Shown here piece by piece: positions 51,119 through 60,384 of a stretch of DNA of 64,000 nucleotides. The DNA is from Bordetella genomosp. 4 (GTDB taxonomy: Bacteria > Pseudomonadota > Gammaproteobacteria > Burkholderiales > Burkholderiaceae_B): the NCBI RefSeq assembly GCF_002261185.1, contig NZ_NEVQ01000019.1, forward strand, positions 1-64,000, in the 5' to 3' direction. The translations under genes were made by a program, and so were the position numbers. The notes beneath the pieces are model-generated. The model did no database searches, was not told the origin of the DNA, and was given only the letters and a program-made list of their open reading frames with translations. The number at the start of each line of letters is the position of its first letter. The first letter of the stretch is position 1.

Positions 51119-51661
51119 TTGACGCATAGCGCATCCGCGCTCAGTCCCTTAATGAATGAACTCAATCAGAATGCCGCGCTGCGCGCCGAACTTCAGTCTT
51201 ACCAAAAACGCACACTGCTCTATACCCGGCCGGGTTTTTTGATACGGCGGCTGCATCAAATCCATAGCTGGCTATTTTCCGAAGAAACCAGCGCATTCAA
51301 CATCACTCCGGTGCAATACAGCCTGCTGACCGCATTACGCGAGCGGGGTGAGCTGGACCAGAATTCCCTGGCCTTGGATATCGGACTGGAACGCAGCAGC
51401 GTGGCCGAAGTGCTGCCCAGACTGGAGACACGCGGATTGATCGAACGGCGTCAATCCCCGGAAGACGGCCGGGTAAAGCTGGTCCGTCTGACTCGTGAAG
51501 GCCGCACGCTCGTCAAACGCATGCAGCCTGCCGTGCAGAGGGCGCACGATCGCACCATCGAGCAATTGCCCGAGGAAGCCCGCGATCTGTTCATGCTGCA
51601 GATGATCCGGTTGGTAGAAGCCAATAATTCGCATGCCGTGGCACCGCTGCGGGTACGCTAG
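51119..51661 (+). CDS. MarR-family transcriptional regulator
   Basis: 180-aa winged-helix dimer-type regulator. The helix-turn-helix and wing are visible in FNITPVQYSLLTALRERGEL, LERSSVAEVLPRLETRGLI and RRQSPEDGRVKLVRLT. The proposed TTG start at 51119 has no strong ribosome-binding site; an ATG at 51152 is an alternative. It is divergent from the 11-gene catabolic operon, and the palindromes between them suggest it represses both until a pathway compound binds. Confidence 0.9.
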   Translation: MTHSASALSPLMNELNQNAALRAELQSYQKRTLLYTRPGFLIRRLHQIHSWLFSEETSAFNITPVQYSLLTALRERGELDQNSLALDIGLERSSVAEVLPRLETRGLIERRQSPEDGRVKLVRLTREGRTLVKRMQPAVQRAHDRTIEQLPEEARDLFMLQMIRLVEANNSHAVAPLRVR

Positions 51662-51791
51662 ATGCCTGCCTCTGCCCCGTCATGCCGGGAAGCCTTTACA
51701 AACCGGCGACCGGTGAACCGCGAGTCCAAATGCTCACCCACAGCGGGGATAGGGGCCGAATAGAGCGGGACTATCGGGCCGGCACAGTGAC

Positions 51792-51820
51792 TTGCACACA
51801 AAAAAAAACTCGTGCATAAT
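51792..51820 (+). promoter_or_regulatory. Promoter of the tRNA operon
   Basis: -35 TTGCAC (51792-51797), exactly 17 bp spacer with an A tract, and -10 CATAAT (51815-51820). It lies 86 bp before the first tRNA. Confidence 0.75.
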
Positions 51821-51905
51821 CTCGTTTCTTCGCCAACGGCACTAAACAAAACCGGCAACGACAGGGTTAAACCCCCGAAAATTGCAGAGTTTGTTTTAGA
51901 GAAAC

Positions 51906-51981
<76 letters not shown>

Positions 51982-52014
51982 GTCGAAAGCGAAGTTGCAG
52001 TACAGTTAGTCCAA

Positions 52015-52090
52015 GTCCCCTTCGTCTAGAGGCCTAGGACATCACCCTTTCACGGTGAGTACAGGGGTTCGAATCCCCTAGGGGACGCCA
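52015..52090 (+). tRNA. tRNA-Glu(TTC), copy 1
   Basis: 76 nt with CCA. Acceptor GTCCCCT pairs with AGGGGAC. The anticodon loop CTTTCAC between TCACC and GGTGA gives TTC. Confidence 0.97.
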
Positions 52091-52130
52091 GCTTTTTTAG
52101 TTGGTTGCAGTATCAGTAGGTCACCGCTGC

Positions 52131-52207
52131 GGAGCGGTAGTTCAGTTGGTTAGAATACCGGCCTGTCACGCCGGGGGTCGCGGGTTCGAGCCCCGTCCGC
52201 TCCGCCA
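52131..52207 (+). tRNA. tRNA-Asp(GTC), copy 1
   Basis: 77 nt with CCA. Acceptor GGAGCGG pairs with CCGCTCC. The anticodon loop CTGTCAC between CCGGC and GCCGG gives GTC. The T-loop reads TTCGAGC, one base different from copy 2. Confidence 0.97.
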
Positions 52208-52266
52208 AAAATTCCAAGGGCCAGCGTGCTTACGCCGCTGGCCCTTCGCAGTAAAGTAGGATGTTT

Positions 52267-52342
<76 letters not shown>

Positions 52343-52363
52343 GTTTGCAGTACAGCAGTCCGA

Positions 52364-52439
52364 GTCCCCTTCGTCTAGAGGCCTAGGACATCACCCTTTC
52401 ACGGTGAGTACAGGGGTTCGAATCCCCTAGGGGACGCCA
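52364..52439 (+). tRNA. tRNA-Glu(TTC), copy 2
   Basis: Identical to copy 1 over 76 nt. The spacer from tRNA-Ala is 21 bp here against 33 bp in the first block. Confidence 0.97.
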
Positions 52440-52479
52440 GCTTTTTTAGTTGGTTGCAGTATTAGCAGTACACCGCTGC

Positions 52480-52556
52480 GGAGCGGTAGTTCAGTTGGTT
52501 AGAATACCGGCCTGTCACGCCGGGGGTCGCGGGTTCGAGTCCCGTCCGCTCCGCCA
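52480..52556 (+). tRNA. tRNA-Asp(GTC), copy 2
   Basis: 77 nt with CCA; same as copy 1 except the T-loop is the usual TTCGAGT. It is the last tRNA of the array. Confidence 0.97.
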
Positions 52557-52572
52557 AAGAATTCAGGAAATG

Positions 52573-52640
52573 CCCCCACGCTGCGCCTTCGGCTTGCTGC
52601 CCCCCAAGGGGGCGTTTTTAGCCTTGGGGCGGCCCGGCGG
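52573..52640 (+). repeat. Dispersed intergenic repeat, family B, copy 2
   Basis: Ordered blocks CCCCCACGCTGCG, TCGGCTTGC, a CCCCCC/GGGGGG hairpin and CTTGGGGCGGCCCGGCGG match the copy at 24678-24742 in opposite orientation. It is inserted between the last tRNA and the terminator. Confidence 0.7.
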
Positions 52641-52641
52641 C

Positions 52642-52671
52642 AAAAAAAGCCCTTATTCAAGGGCTTTTTTT
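52642..52671. terminator. Bidirectional terminator after the tRNA array
   Basis: AAAAAAAGCCCTT pairs with AAGGGCTTTTTTT around an ATTC loop. It can end both the tRNA transcript and the convergent spermidine-synthase-like gene. Confidence 0.9.
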
Positions 52672-52689
52672 ATTTTCAGGCAATACAGC

Positions 52690-53454
52690 TCAACGCAGAA
52701 TCAGCGTCGCCTCGATAAGCTTGAAAGTCGGCTGCAACTGCCGCCACGCGTCCTTGCTCATGCCATCGGGCTTTCGCAATGCCGTGCGCAGATCCATATC
52801 GTCAAAGCGCTCGCCCTTGCATGCGAACACAATGCTGTTGGTCATATCGTCGTCGACGACTTCGAACAGCGACGTACCAAAGGCCTCGCGCAGAAATGCG
52901 AGGCAAACCGGATACGATTCGCTCTCTAGATGCAGATTCACGACCAGAATGCCGTCAGGCAGCAACGCGGCATGACAGTCGTCGAAGAATGCCTGCTCGC
53001 ACAATGCCGCCGGCATGCCCTGCCCGTCGTAGGCGTCGACCAGCAGCACATCCACCGGCGTGGGCCCGTCATGCAGATAGTCTTTTCCGTCCGCGGCAAT
53101 TACACGAAACCGCGCATCGTCGGGAGGCACGTGAAAAGCGTCTCTCAACGCGATGACATCAGGATCGATCTCGACCACATCGATCGACGTCTGCGGCAGA
53201 TAGCGATGGCAAAACTTCGGCAATGATCCTCCGCCCAAGCCGATCATCAACATGTGCGCAGGATCAGGATCAAACAGCAGAAAACCCATCATCAACCGCG
53301 TGTACTCGAACTCGAGCGCGTACGGGTTAAGCAGGGACATACTGCTTTGCACGGCGGCGGAGCCGCTGAACTGCAATGTCAGCGCATCACGTGTCCGACG
53401 CAACTGGGGCTGGCCCGAAGCATCATCTACGGGTGTAGGTTCAGGCAAAGACAT
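52690..53454 (-). CDS. Spermidine-synthase-like methyltransferase-fold protein
   Basis: 254-aa protein with the SAM/dcSAM-binding motif MLMIGLGGGSLPKF, acidic VVEIDPDVI and LLVDAYDGQGMPAAL, as in the spermidine synthase superfamily. It lacks a convincing full polyamine-binding set, so an aminopropyltransferase role is uncertain. The ATG at 53454 is chosen; an in-frame start 30 bp upstream is possible. It is monocistronic. Confidence 0.8.
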   Translation of the reverse strand: MSLPEPTPVDDASGQPQLRRTRDALTLQFSGSAAVQSSMSLLNPYALEFEYTRLMMGFLLFDPDPAHMLMIGLGGGSLPKFCHRYLPQTSIDVVEIDPDVIALRDAFHVPPDDARFRVIAADGKDYLHDGPTPVDVLLVDAYDGQGMPAALCEQAFFDDCHAALLPDGILVVNLHLESESYPVCLAFLREAFGTSLFEVVDDDMTNSIVFACKGERFDDMDLRTALRKPDGMSKDAWRQLQPTFKLIEATLILR

Positions 53455-53551
53455 CGTGCATTGAAAAAAGCGAACGGCAACCACGGCATCTTACCGGTTT
53501 TCCATTACGCAATATGCCTGCACAGGCCGGGCTGACTGGGGCGCCCTGAAT

Positions 53552-54448
53552 CTACCCACTCGCCCCCAACACCGCCTCGACCACGCGATGCACGGCACGA
53601 ACCGCGGCATCATTCGCGCGCGGACGATACGTGACGAGATTGATCGTGCGGCTCACCGACGGATTCGCGATCGGCGTGATCGCGAGCTCACCGTGTTTGA
53701 TCTCGTCGCCCACCGAATGCGCAGACAAAATGCTCTGGCCCTTTCCTGCCGAGACGAGTTTCTTGATGGCATAGGTGGAATCCACATCCAGCATGACGTT
53801 GGGTGCCCGTCCCACGTGTTCGGCGAACGTACGCTCGATCATCAATCGCAGCGTTTGTGGAAAGGCCGGCAAAATCAGCCCCAAATCGGCAATGTCCGCC
53901 AACGAGACCGTTTCCGGCAACCGCTGTTTGAATGCAGGATCCGTGACCAGGTATAGATCCTCTTTCCCCAGGCTATGCACCGCCAACGGCGTATTACCCG
54001 GCACGTCGTACACCACCGCCAGATCGACTCGGCCGCTTTCCGCCCATTCGAGCAAGGTGCCGCTCATATGCTCGGTCAGCGTGAGCTTGATGTTGGGATA
54101 ACTGCGAGCCGCCTGCTCCAGCACCTCGACACAGAATTTCGTGTTGACCGCCGTAGACATGGCCAGCGTAACGCGACCGATGGGATTGACATCGGAGGAT
54201 TTGAAATCGTCCTGCACAGAATCAACCCGGCGCAGGATCTCCAACGCATGGGCTTTCAGATGATGACCCGCGGGTGTCAACTCGATCCCGCGTGGCAGCC
54301 GATTGAACAATACTTGGCCGAGCTCTTGCTCCAGTTGCCGCAATCGCTGGGAAATCGCGGGCTGCGCCACATGGATTTGCGTCGCCGCGCCAGAGATGCT
54401 GCCACAACGGATGACAGCCAGGAAATAGCGCAATTGGGTCAGCGTCAT
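53552..54448 (-). CDS. LysR-family transcriptional regulator
   Basis: 298-aa regulator with an N-terminal helix-turn-helix (GSISGAATQIHVAQPAISQR) and a C-terminal effector domain of the type I periplasmic-binding fold. It is divergent from the Bug receptor gene across 142 bp, so it probably controls the receptor/CoA-transferase/lyase set and responds to its substrate. Confidence 0.93.
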   Translation of the reverse strand: MTLTQLRYFLAVIRCGSISGAATQIHVAQPAISQRLRQLEQELGQVLFNRLPRGIELTPAGHHLKAHALEILRRVDSVQDDFKSSDVNPIGRVTLAMSTAVNTKFCVEVLEQAARSYPNIKLTLTEHMSGTLLEWAESGRVDLAVVYDVPGNTPLAVHSLGKEDLYLVTDPAFKQRLPETVSLADIADLGLILPAFPQTLRLMIERTFAEHVGRAPNVMLDVDSTYAIKKLVSAGKGQSILSAHSVGDEIKHGELAITPIANPSVSRTINLVTYRPRANDAAVRAVHRVVEAVLGASG

Positions 54449-54509
54449 AGGTGCTCGCGTCTACGGCTGGCGCAATAGATCACGCCGTCTCGCCTATACA
54501 TAAACATAT

Positions 54510-54555
54510 ATGCAATCCATATTTTTATACTATTTTACCTATATCAGATTTGCAT
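54510..54555. promoter_or_regulatory. Possible LysR binding region
   Basis: ATGCAATC at 54510 and ATTTGCAT at 54548-54555 are near inverted copies about 40 bp apart in an AT-rich region between the divergent genes. This is a plausible recognition/activation site pair but has no other support. Confidence 0.3.
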
Positions 54556-54590
54556 GAAGAATAGAGGAAAACATTCCGGAGACATTGATC

Positions 54591-55562
54591 ATGTTCCTAA
54601 AACAACTCGCCGCCGCCTTGGCCATCACCGTTGGCATGGGCGTCGCCAGCACGAGCGCCCACGCCGCCTACCCTAGCCAACCCGTCAACGTCATCGTCCC
54701 GCAATCACCGGGCGGCACCAACGACATCGTGGCGCGCCTGATTTCCGACAAACTGGCGCAGAAACTCGGCCAGCCCTTTGTCGTACAAAACAAGCCCGGC
54801 GCAGGCGGCAATATCGGCACCGCTCAAGCCGCCCGTGAAAAACCCGACGGCTATACCGTCCTGTTCACGATCAGCAGCGCCCAAGCGATCAATCCCGCCA
54901 TCTACAAAGACCCAGGCTTTGATCCGATCAAAGACTTTGCGCCCGTGGCCGCCGTAGGCAGCGTACCCAACGTGCTGTGCGTTCACCCCTCGTTTCCAGC
55001 CAATACCATGGCTGAATTCATCACACTGGTAAAAGCCAACCCCGGCAAATACCAATACGCCTCCGCGGGCAACGGCACACTCAATCACCTGCTCGGCGCC
55101 ATGCTCGATGAAAAAGGCGGGCTGAAACTGGAACACATCCCCTATCGCGGCGTCGCCCCCGGCATGACCGATGTCCTCGGCGGACAAGTGCCCATCATCT
55201 TTGCCAGCCTGCCCTCGTCGATCGCCACGATCAAAGCCGGCAAACTGCGCGCGCTGGGCGTCAGCACCAAAGAACGCAACCCCGCACTGCCGGACGTACC
55301 AGCCATCGGCGAACAGATCCCCGGCTACAACGGCGAACTGTGGATCGCCATGTACGTGCCCAAGAACACTCCCAAAGACGTCATCGATACGCTCTACAAG
55401 GCCACCGAGAGCGTATTGGCTGATCCCGACGTCAAGAAAAAATATGCCGACCTGGGCGTTGAACCGCTGAACGACAACCCCGAACAACTCACGAAACGCC
55501 TGAACGACGACCTGAAACTCTGGAGCACCATCGTCAAATCAACCGGCGCAGAAGTGAACTGA
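54591..55562 (+). CDS. Bug-family solute receptor (tripartite tricarboxylate transporter type)
   Basis: 323-aa periplasmic binding protein with a signal peptide (cleavage after AHA near residue 23) and the Bug hallmark YPSQPVNVIVPQSPGGTND then PGAGGNIGT. Such receptors bind organic acids. GGAGA lies 9 nt before the ATG at 54591. No membrane TctAB genes are present nearby; the next genes are a CoA-transferase and a lyase. Confidence 0.94.
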   Translation: MFLKQLAAALAITVGMGVASTSAHAAYPSQPVNVIVPQSPGGTNDIVARLISDKLAQKLGQPFVVQNKPGAGGNIGTAQAAREKPDGYTVLFTISSAQAINPAIYKDPGFDPIKDFAPVAAVGSVPNVLCVHPSFPANTMAEFITLVKANPGKYQYASAGNGTLNHLLGAMLDEKGGLKLEHIPYRGVAPGMTDVLGGQVPIIFASLPSSIATIKAGKLRALGVSTKERNPALPDVPAIGEQIPGYNGELWIAMYVPKNTPKDVIDTLYKATESVLADPDVKKKYADLGVEPLNDNPEQLTKRLNDDLKLWSTIVKSTGAEVN

Positions 55563-55567
55563 CATCC

Positions 55568-56773
55568 ATGACACAAACCGCTCAAACTCACGCATTCACC
55601 CCCGACCAGGAAGGCCCGCTCGCAGACATCAGAGTCGTCGACATGTCTCGCCTGGTAGCCGGCAATATGCTGTCCGTATTCCTGGCTGATTTCGGCGCGG
55701 ACGTCATCAAAGTCGAACGCCCCGAAAAAGGCGACGACCTGCGTCATTGGCGCGAAGGCGGGCAGGCGGTGTACTGGAAAGTCTACGGCCGCAACAAGCG
55801 TTCGCTGGCACTGGATATCAAATCCGAAGAGGGCCTGACACAGCTCAAAAAGCTGATCAAATGCTCGCACGTGCTCATCGAAAACTTCGTGCCGGGCGGT
55901 CTAGAAAAAATGGGCCTATCGCCCGACGTGCTGCACGCATTGAACCCAGCATTGGTCATCGCGCGCGTATCAGGCTGGGGCCAGACCGGTCCCTACAGCC
56001 ACAAACCGGGCTTTGGCACATTGGTCGAAGCCATGTCCGGCTACGCCTACCTGAACGGATTCCCCGACAAACCTCCTGCCCTGCCGCCGTTGGCCATGGC
56101 GGACATGATCGCCGGCATGTACGGCGCAGCAGGCGTCCTGACCGCCTTGCGCAGTGCAGAAAAAACCGGCGTCGGCCAAATCGTAGACCTGTCGCTGTTC
56201 GAGCCGATTTTTTCCCTGATCTCGTCCGAAGCCGCAAAATTCCAGGCCACCGGCACGCCCACCCTACGCTCGGGCAATCAGTCCGCGCACACCGCGCCGC
56301 GCAACGTCTACGTGTGCAAAGACGGCAAACATATTGCCATGTCGGGCTCCATGCAATCCATGGCCATGCGCATCTTCGACACCATCGGCATGCCCGAACT
56401 CAAGACCGATCCACGTTTTGAGAACAACGACGTGCGCGTACAAAACAAAGACCTGTTGGACGAAATCATCCAAAGCTTCGTCGCGCAGCGCGATCAAGAC
56501 GACAACCTGGCCCTGTTCGAAAAAGCCGGCGTCACCGCAGGCCCCGTCTATTCCGTCGCAGACCTGATCGACCATCCCTACGTCACAGGCCGCGAAGCCA
56601 TCGTCCACGTCCCCGACGCCGACATGGGCAGCGTCCCCATGCACAACATCATCCCGCGCCTATCCGCGAGCCCCGGCGTATTCCGCCGCCCCGCCCCCAC
56701 CCTAGGCGAACACACAGCAGACATCCTGGCCGAACTGGAACATGTCCAGCTAGACTCAACTAAATCAAACTAA
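55568..56773 (+). CDS. Family III CoA-transferase (CaiB/BaiF)
   Basis: 401-aa enzyme that moves CoA between carboxylic acids. The catalytic Asp is Asp179 in PPLAMADMIAGMYG, and RVVDMSRLVAGNM and GLSPDVL-like segments fit the family. It starts 5 bp after the receptor gene. With the downstream CitE-type lyase it suggests activation then cleavage of a C4-C5 hydroxy or unsaturated diacid. Confidence 0.94.
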   Translation: MTQTAQTHAFTPDQEGPLADIRVVDMSRLVAGNMLSVFLADFGADVIKVERPEKGDDLRHWREGGQAVYWKVYGRNKRSLALDIKSEEGLTQLKKLIKCSHVLIENFVPGGLEKMGLSPDVLHALNPALVIARVSGWGQTGPYSHKPGFGTLVEAMSGYAYLNGFPDKPPALPPLAMADMIAGMYGAAGVLTALRSAEKTGVGQIVDLSLFEPIFSLISSEAAKFQATGTPTLRSGNQSAHTAPRNVYVCKDGKHIAMSGSMQSMAMRIFDTIGMPELKTDPRFENNDVRVQNKDLLDEIIQSFVAQRDQDDNLALFEKAGVTAGPVYSVADLIDHPYVTGREAIVHVPDADMGSVPMHNIIPRLSASPGVFRRPAPTLGEHTADILAELEHVQLDSTKSN

Positions 56774-56825
56774 CGCAAACCAAAAACCAGAGCGAGCCAA
56801 AGCGAGGCGGCTCTAACAATGCCAG

Positions 56826-57041
56826 CAGGGGGCCGTCATATCAAGGCCGCGCCGGCCCGTAGAGTCCGCCGAACCAAGCATGCCAGGCGGGGGGAAGTCG
56901 GCTGGGCATGTTTGAGTGGAGCGCAGCGGAGCGAGTTTGCCCAGCCGCCCCGCCTGGCATGCTTGGTGAAGGGAAGTCTGGCCGCGCAGGCGGCCAGACC
57001 GGACGATAGGGCCGGCGCGGCCTTGATATGACGGCCCCCTG
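56826..57041. repeat. Multi-branched palindromic element, family A, copy 2
   Basis: Perfect 33-bp outer arms (56826-56858 with 57009-57041). A perfect 19-bp stem (56874-56892 with 56948-56966) is followed by GGAAGT and a perfect 10-bp stem (56899-56908 with 56938-56947), whose loop begins TGTTTGAG and ends GCGAGTT. A side hairpin GTCTGGCCG/CGGCCAGAC starts at 56976. It occupies most of the 334-bp gap between the CoA-transferase and lyase genes. Confidence 0.88.
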
Positions 57042-57107
57042 CGACTTAAGAAACCCACCCTCAGACATAAAAAGCCCCCCATCCCTAACCAAAAGCGAGG
57101 CCTAACC

Positions 57108-57992
57108 ATGAGCAAAGTCTTCACCTGGCGCTCCATGCTTTTCGTCCCCATCGTCAACGACCGCTTCATCCAAAGCGCCCTGAAGCAACCCGCCGACGCC
57201 ATCCAGCTAGACCTGGAAGACAGCATCGCCCTCGACCAAAAAGACCAAGCCCGCGAACGCGTCACCAGCGTCGCCAAGCTATGCCACGACCAAGGCAAAG
57301 ACGTCATCGTGCGCGTCAACCGCCCCTGGCGGCAGCTGCTACGCGACATCGAAGCCAGCATAGGCCCGCATGTACAAGCCTTGACCCTGCCCAAAGTCCC
57401 CAACCCCGCCTTCGTACAATCCGTCGCAGAAATCATCGATGAATTGGAGACCGAACGCGGCATACCGCTGGGCACCACCCGCCTGATCGTCATGGTCGAA
57501 GACGCCGAAGGCCTGCACAACATGCACGACATCGCCGCCGCGCACCCACGCATCTGCGGCCTGATCGTCGGTGCCGAAGACCTCGCCGTCTCCTTGCAAA
57601 TGGCCGTTACCCCCGACACCCTCTACGTGCCGAACGTCATGGCCGTCGCCGCATGCCGTCGAGCAGGCATCGCCCCCATAGGCTTCGTCGGCTCAGTCGC
57701 CGACTTTGCAGACCGCGATGCCTTTCAGAAAACCGTCGAGCGCGGCGCAGCGTTGGGATTCGAAGGCGCCTTCTGCATCCACCCCGCGCAAGTCGCCATT
57801 GCCAACGCTGCCTTCGCCCCCTCGCCCGAGGCCGTCGCACGCGCACGCCGCCTCATCGCCGCATTCAAGGAAGAAGAAGCCAAAGGCCGCTCGGCCTGCA
57901 CCTTCGAAGGCCGCATGGTCGATGCGCCCGTCGTCAAACAGGCCCAACGCATCGTAGAAAAAGGCGAAGCGTTCGGAATCGCGGCCCTATAA
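57108..57992 (+). CDS. CitE-like CoA-ester lyase (HpcH/HpaI superfamily)
   Basis: 294-aa TIM-barrel lyase with RSMLFVP at the N-terminus, the metal/CoA region DLEDSI, LVGAEDLAVSLQM and GFEGAFCIHPAQV. Relatives cleave citramalyl-CoA, malyl-CoA or related thioesters. A GAGG precedes the ATG. It is separated from the CoA-transferase by the family A palindrome, and its last 6 nt overlap the convergent histidine kinase stop. Confidence 0.92.
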   Translation: MSKVFTWRSMLFVPIVNDRFIQSALKQPADAIQLDLEDSIALDQKDQARERVTSVAKLCHDQGKDVIVRVNRPWRQLLRDIEASIGPHVQALTLPKVPNPAFVQSVAEIIDELETERGIPLGTTRLIVMVEDAEGLHNMHDIAAAHPRICGLIVGAEDLAVSLQMAVTPDTLYVPNVMAVAACRRAGIAPIGFVGSVADFADRDAFQKTVERGAALGFEGAFCIHPAQVAIANAAFAPSPEAVARARRLIAAFKEEEAKGRSACTFEGRMVDAPVVKQAQRIVEKGEAFGIAAL

Positions 57993-59063
57993 CAACAACG
58001 GCTCGCCCTTCATGCGGACCTCAGCCACGATCTTGTCCGCACGCTGTTCCAGAGAAAAACTGTGCCGATCCGGGTAACGCAACGCCAACCGGCGGCACAG
58101 ATTCCCCAGCCCGCCACCACTGCGCGCCAAATCATACGGTGCATGCAATTGCCCCGGATTGTCCACCTCGACAATCAATTCATCGCCCTGCACCCGCGTC
58201 CTGACATTGATCAGAAAGTGATCGTGTTCAGATCGCATGCCATGCTTGATCGCATTCTCCACCAGCCCCTGCATCGTCATATGCGGCACCAGTAATTCCA
58301 GCGAGGCAGGATCCACCTGGCATCGATACTCCAGCCGCTTATCAAAACGCAGCGCTTGAATGCGGATATACGTTTCCGCTGCTTCGATTTCCTCTTCCAG
58401 CCGACACATCCCGCGCCCGCGCCGATCCAGCGAATAACGCAGATAGGCCGCCAACCGGCGCGTCATTTCCTCGGCGATCGCAGGACGATCCGCGATTTCC
58501 GCCACAATCGTATTCAGCGCATTGAACAGAAAATGCGGTTCGATCTGCAGCTTCAGATATTCCAGCTCGAGCCGCAAGGCACGCGTCTCGGCCTTCATCT
58601 TCGAAATACGCTCAGTGCGTACAGCCAGCTCTGCCGACACGCCAAAGTAGATCAGCGTCCAGATCGACAAGATACCCATGTAGTAGATGAAGCCCAACCG
58701 GTACTGATCGACCGGCATCACATACCGGATCTCCGGGCCGAACATCTGATGTATCCCATAAGCGATCCCCGCCAACACCGCCGACGTCGCCAGGCACAGC
58801 AACACCGCACTGGCCAGCACCTGGATCGATGCATTCGGCCTGGGATGGCGCCCGTGAAAGACGGCCACGGCGCTCGTGATCGCAAACGCCAATGGCTCTA
58901 CCCCCACGGTCAGCCAAAACGCGACCGTCGCATTCGCAAACACCACCAGCCGTATACAAAAGCCGATGATCGCCAGCACGCACCACCCAACCACCTGGGC
59001 GCGCCAGAATGCCACCGACGATTCCCCCAGGCTCAACGCCTGACCGATGGGCACAAAAATCAT
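57987..59063 (-). CDS. LytS/YehU-type sensor histidine kinase
   Basis: 358-aa membrane kinase with about four transmembrane helices in the first 150 residues, a coiled linker, the His_kinase motif QIEPHFLFNALN, the N-box GLVENAIKHG and a GGGLGNL G-box. The phospho-acceptor is the His of PHFLFNAL. It is divergent from the LytTR regulator gene (189 bp between starts), its likely partner. Confidence 0.93.
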   Translation of the reverse strand: MIFVPIGQALSLGESSVAFWRAQVVGWCVLAIIGFCIRLVVFANATVAFWLTVGVEPLAFAITSAVAVFHGRHPRPNASIQVLASAVLLCLATSAVLAGIAYGIHQMFGPEIRYVMPVDQYRLGFIYYMGILSIWTLIYFGVSAELAVRTERISKMKAETRALRLELEYLKLQIEPHFLFNALNTIVAEIADRPAIAEEMTRRLAAYLRYSLDRRGRGMCRLEEEIEAAETYIRIQALRFDKRLEYRCQVDPASLELLVPHMTMQGLVENAIKHGMRSEHDHFLINVRTRVQGDELIVEVDNPGQLHAPYDLARSGGGLGNLCRRLALRYPDRHSFSLEQRADKIVAEVRMKGEPLLL

Positions 59064-59252
59064 GAGAACATCTCCCTACACCTTATTGGACGTACCGACT
59101 ACGACTACGGGCCGCTACGGATTTCCGACAAGCTCAACATGGCCTATATTTAGCCCCTGCTGTGCAGGCGCTGCCCATTTGCGCCCCATCGTCTGGTCGC
59201 TCGCTGCCCACGCTCAGCTAGCTCGCCATCATCAGGCTCCCAAGGAGAACCA

Positions 59253-59942
59253 ATGTTACGCGTGCTGATCATCGATGACGAAGCGCCCGCACGCCGCTAT
59301 CTGCGCCGACTGCTCGAACAATTCCCCATGGTCCATATCGAGGGCGAAGCCTCCACCCCCGATCAAGCCCAGGCCATGATCCGCGAATTCCGCCCGGATG
59401 TTCTCTTCCTGGATATCGAACTGTCCAGCGGCACCGGATTCGACCTGCTGCCCGGACTGGATCCCGCGCCAGCCGTCGTTTTCGTCACGGCACACGACGA
59501 CTACGGTGCGCAGGCCTTCGATATCGCTGCGGTGGACTATCTGCTCAAACCCGTCAGCCCCGAACGCCTGACCCAGACCCTGACCCGTCTGCAATCGCGC
59601 AGCAGTGGCAGCACCTACCTGACCACCAAAACCAAAAACGGCACACGCATCATCAAAATCCAGGACCTGACCATCGCCCAGGCACAAGGAGACTATGTCC
59701 TGCTGTGCAGTGCTGCGCATGCCAATGAACTGATGCACATCACACTCAAGCGTCTGGTGCCGCAATTGCCCACGCCCCCGTTCTGCGCGGTCTCCCGGTC
59801 GATGATCATCAATCTGGACCATATTGCCCACGTCTCCCAACGGCCCGGCGAACAGGCCGAAATCACCTTCACTCACAACAACATTGCCCCCATCATCCTG
59901 GGCCGTACCGCATCCCTGCGCCTGCGCCGCGCGATGGTTTGA
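59253..59942 (+). CDS. LytTR-family response regulator
   Basis: 229-aa regulator. The receiver domain (about 1-115) has Asp54 in LFLDIELSSG and Lys near 104 in LLKPVSPERL; the C-terminal LytTR DNA-binding domain (about 125-229) has AVSRSMIINLDHI. An AAGGAGAAC ribosome-binding site precedes the ATG. It probably receives phosphate from the adjacent LytS-type kinase. Targets are unknown. Confidence 0.95.
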   Translation: MLRVLIIDDEAPARRYLRRLLEQFPMVHIEGEASTPDQAQAMIREFRPDVLFLDIELSSGTGFDLLPGLDPAPAVVFVTAHDDYGAQAFDIAAVDYLLKPVSPERLTQTLTRLQSRSSGSTYLTTKTKNGTRIIKIQDLTIAQAQGDYVLLCSAAHANELMHITLKRLVPQLPTPPFCAVSRSMIINLDHIAHVSQRPGEQAEITFTHNNIAPIILGRTASLRLRRAMV

Positions 59943-60384
59943 CATGAAGGCCATCGTCCCCGCGTCCACATTGCGCCATGACTCGACATCGCCTCCACCG
60001 CTCTCGCATCTACGCCGCACTGTGATCTGAGACCGCGGCCAGACTGACAGTATGCTCAGCCGCAAAGGCCAGCTACTGTTTTTCGACGAATGCGCATAAA
60101 CCGTCGACGAATTCATGGCCTGGCCTGTCTATGTGCTGTCATGCAGCGCAGAGGGAATTTACAAAATGACACACAATATCCGGCAGAACTTATCTCGGGA
60201 GATCGCGGCACGTTAATGAGCTCTCTGGCGCAACACGCAGCGAATCCCTACCTACTACCGTCTACGCCCCCTCAATTCCGGCCAAAATCCAGCCATTGCC
60301 ATTCCGGAATACCGTTCTTACGATCCGCCGCTATTGCTCAAGCCGCAACCATTGCCGCGGCATCGTTCTCGCTGGAGGATCGTC
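59943..60384. other. Long upstream region of bioB without a recognised gene
   Basis: A 442-bp gap. A short open frame from the ATG near 60217 has no ribosome-binding site, runs into bioB in another frame and resembles nothing. No clear terminator, hairpin or BirA operator was identified. It may hold a decayed gene. Confidence 0.4.
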
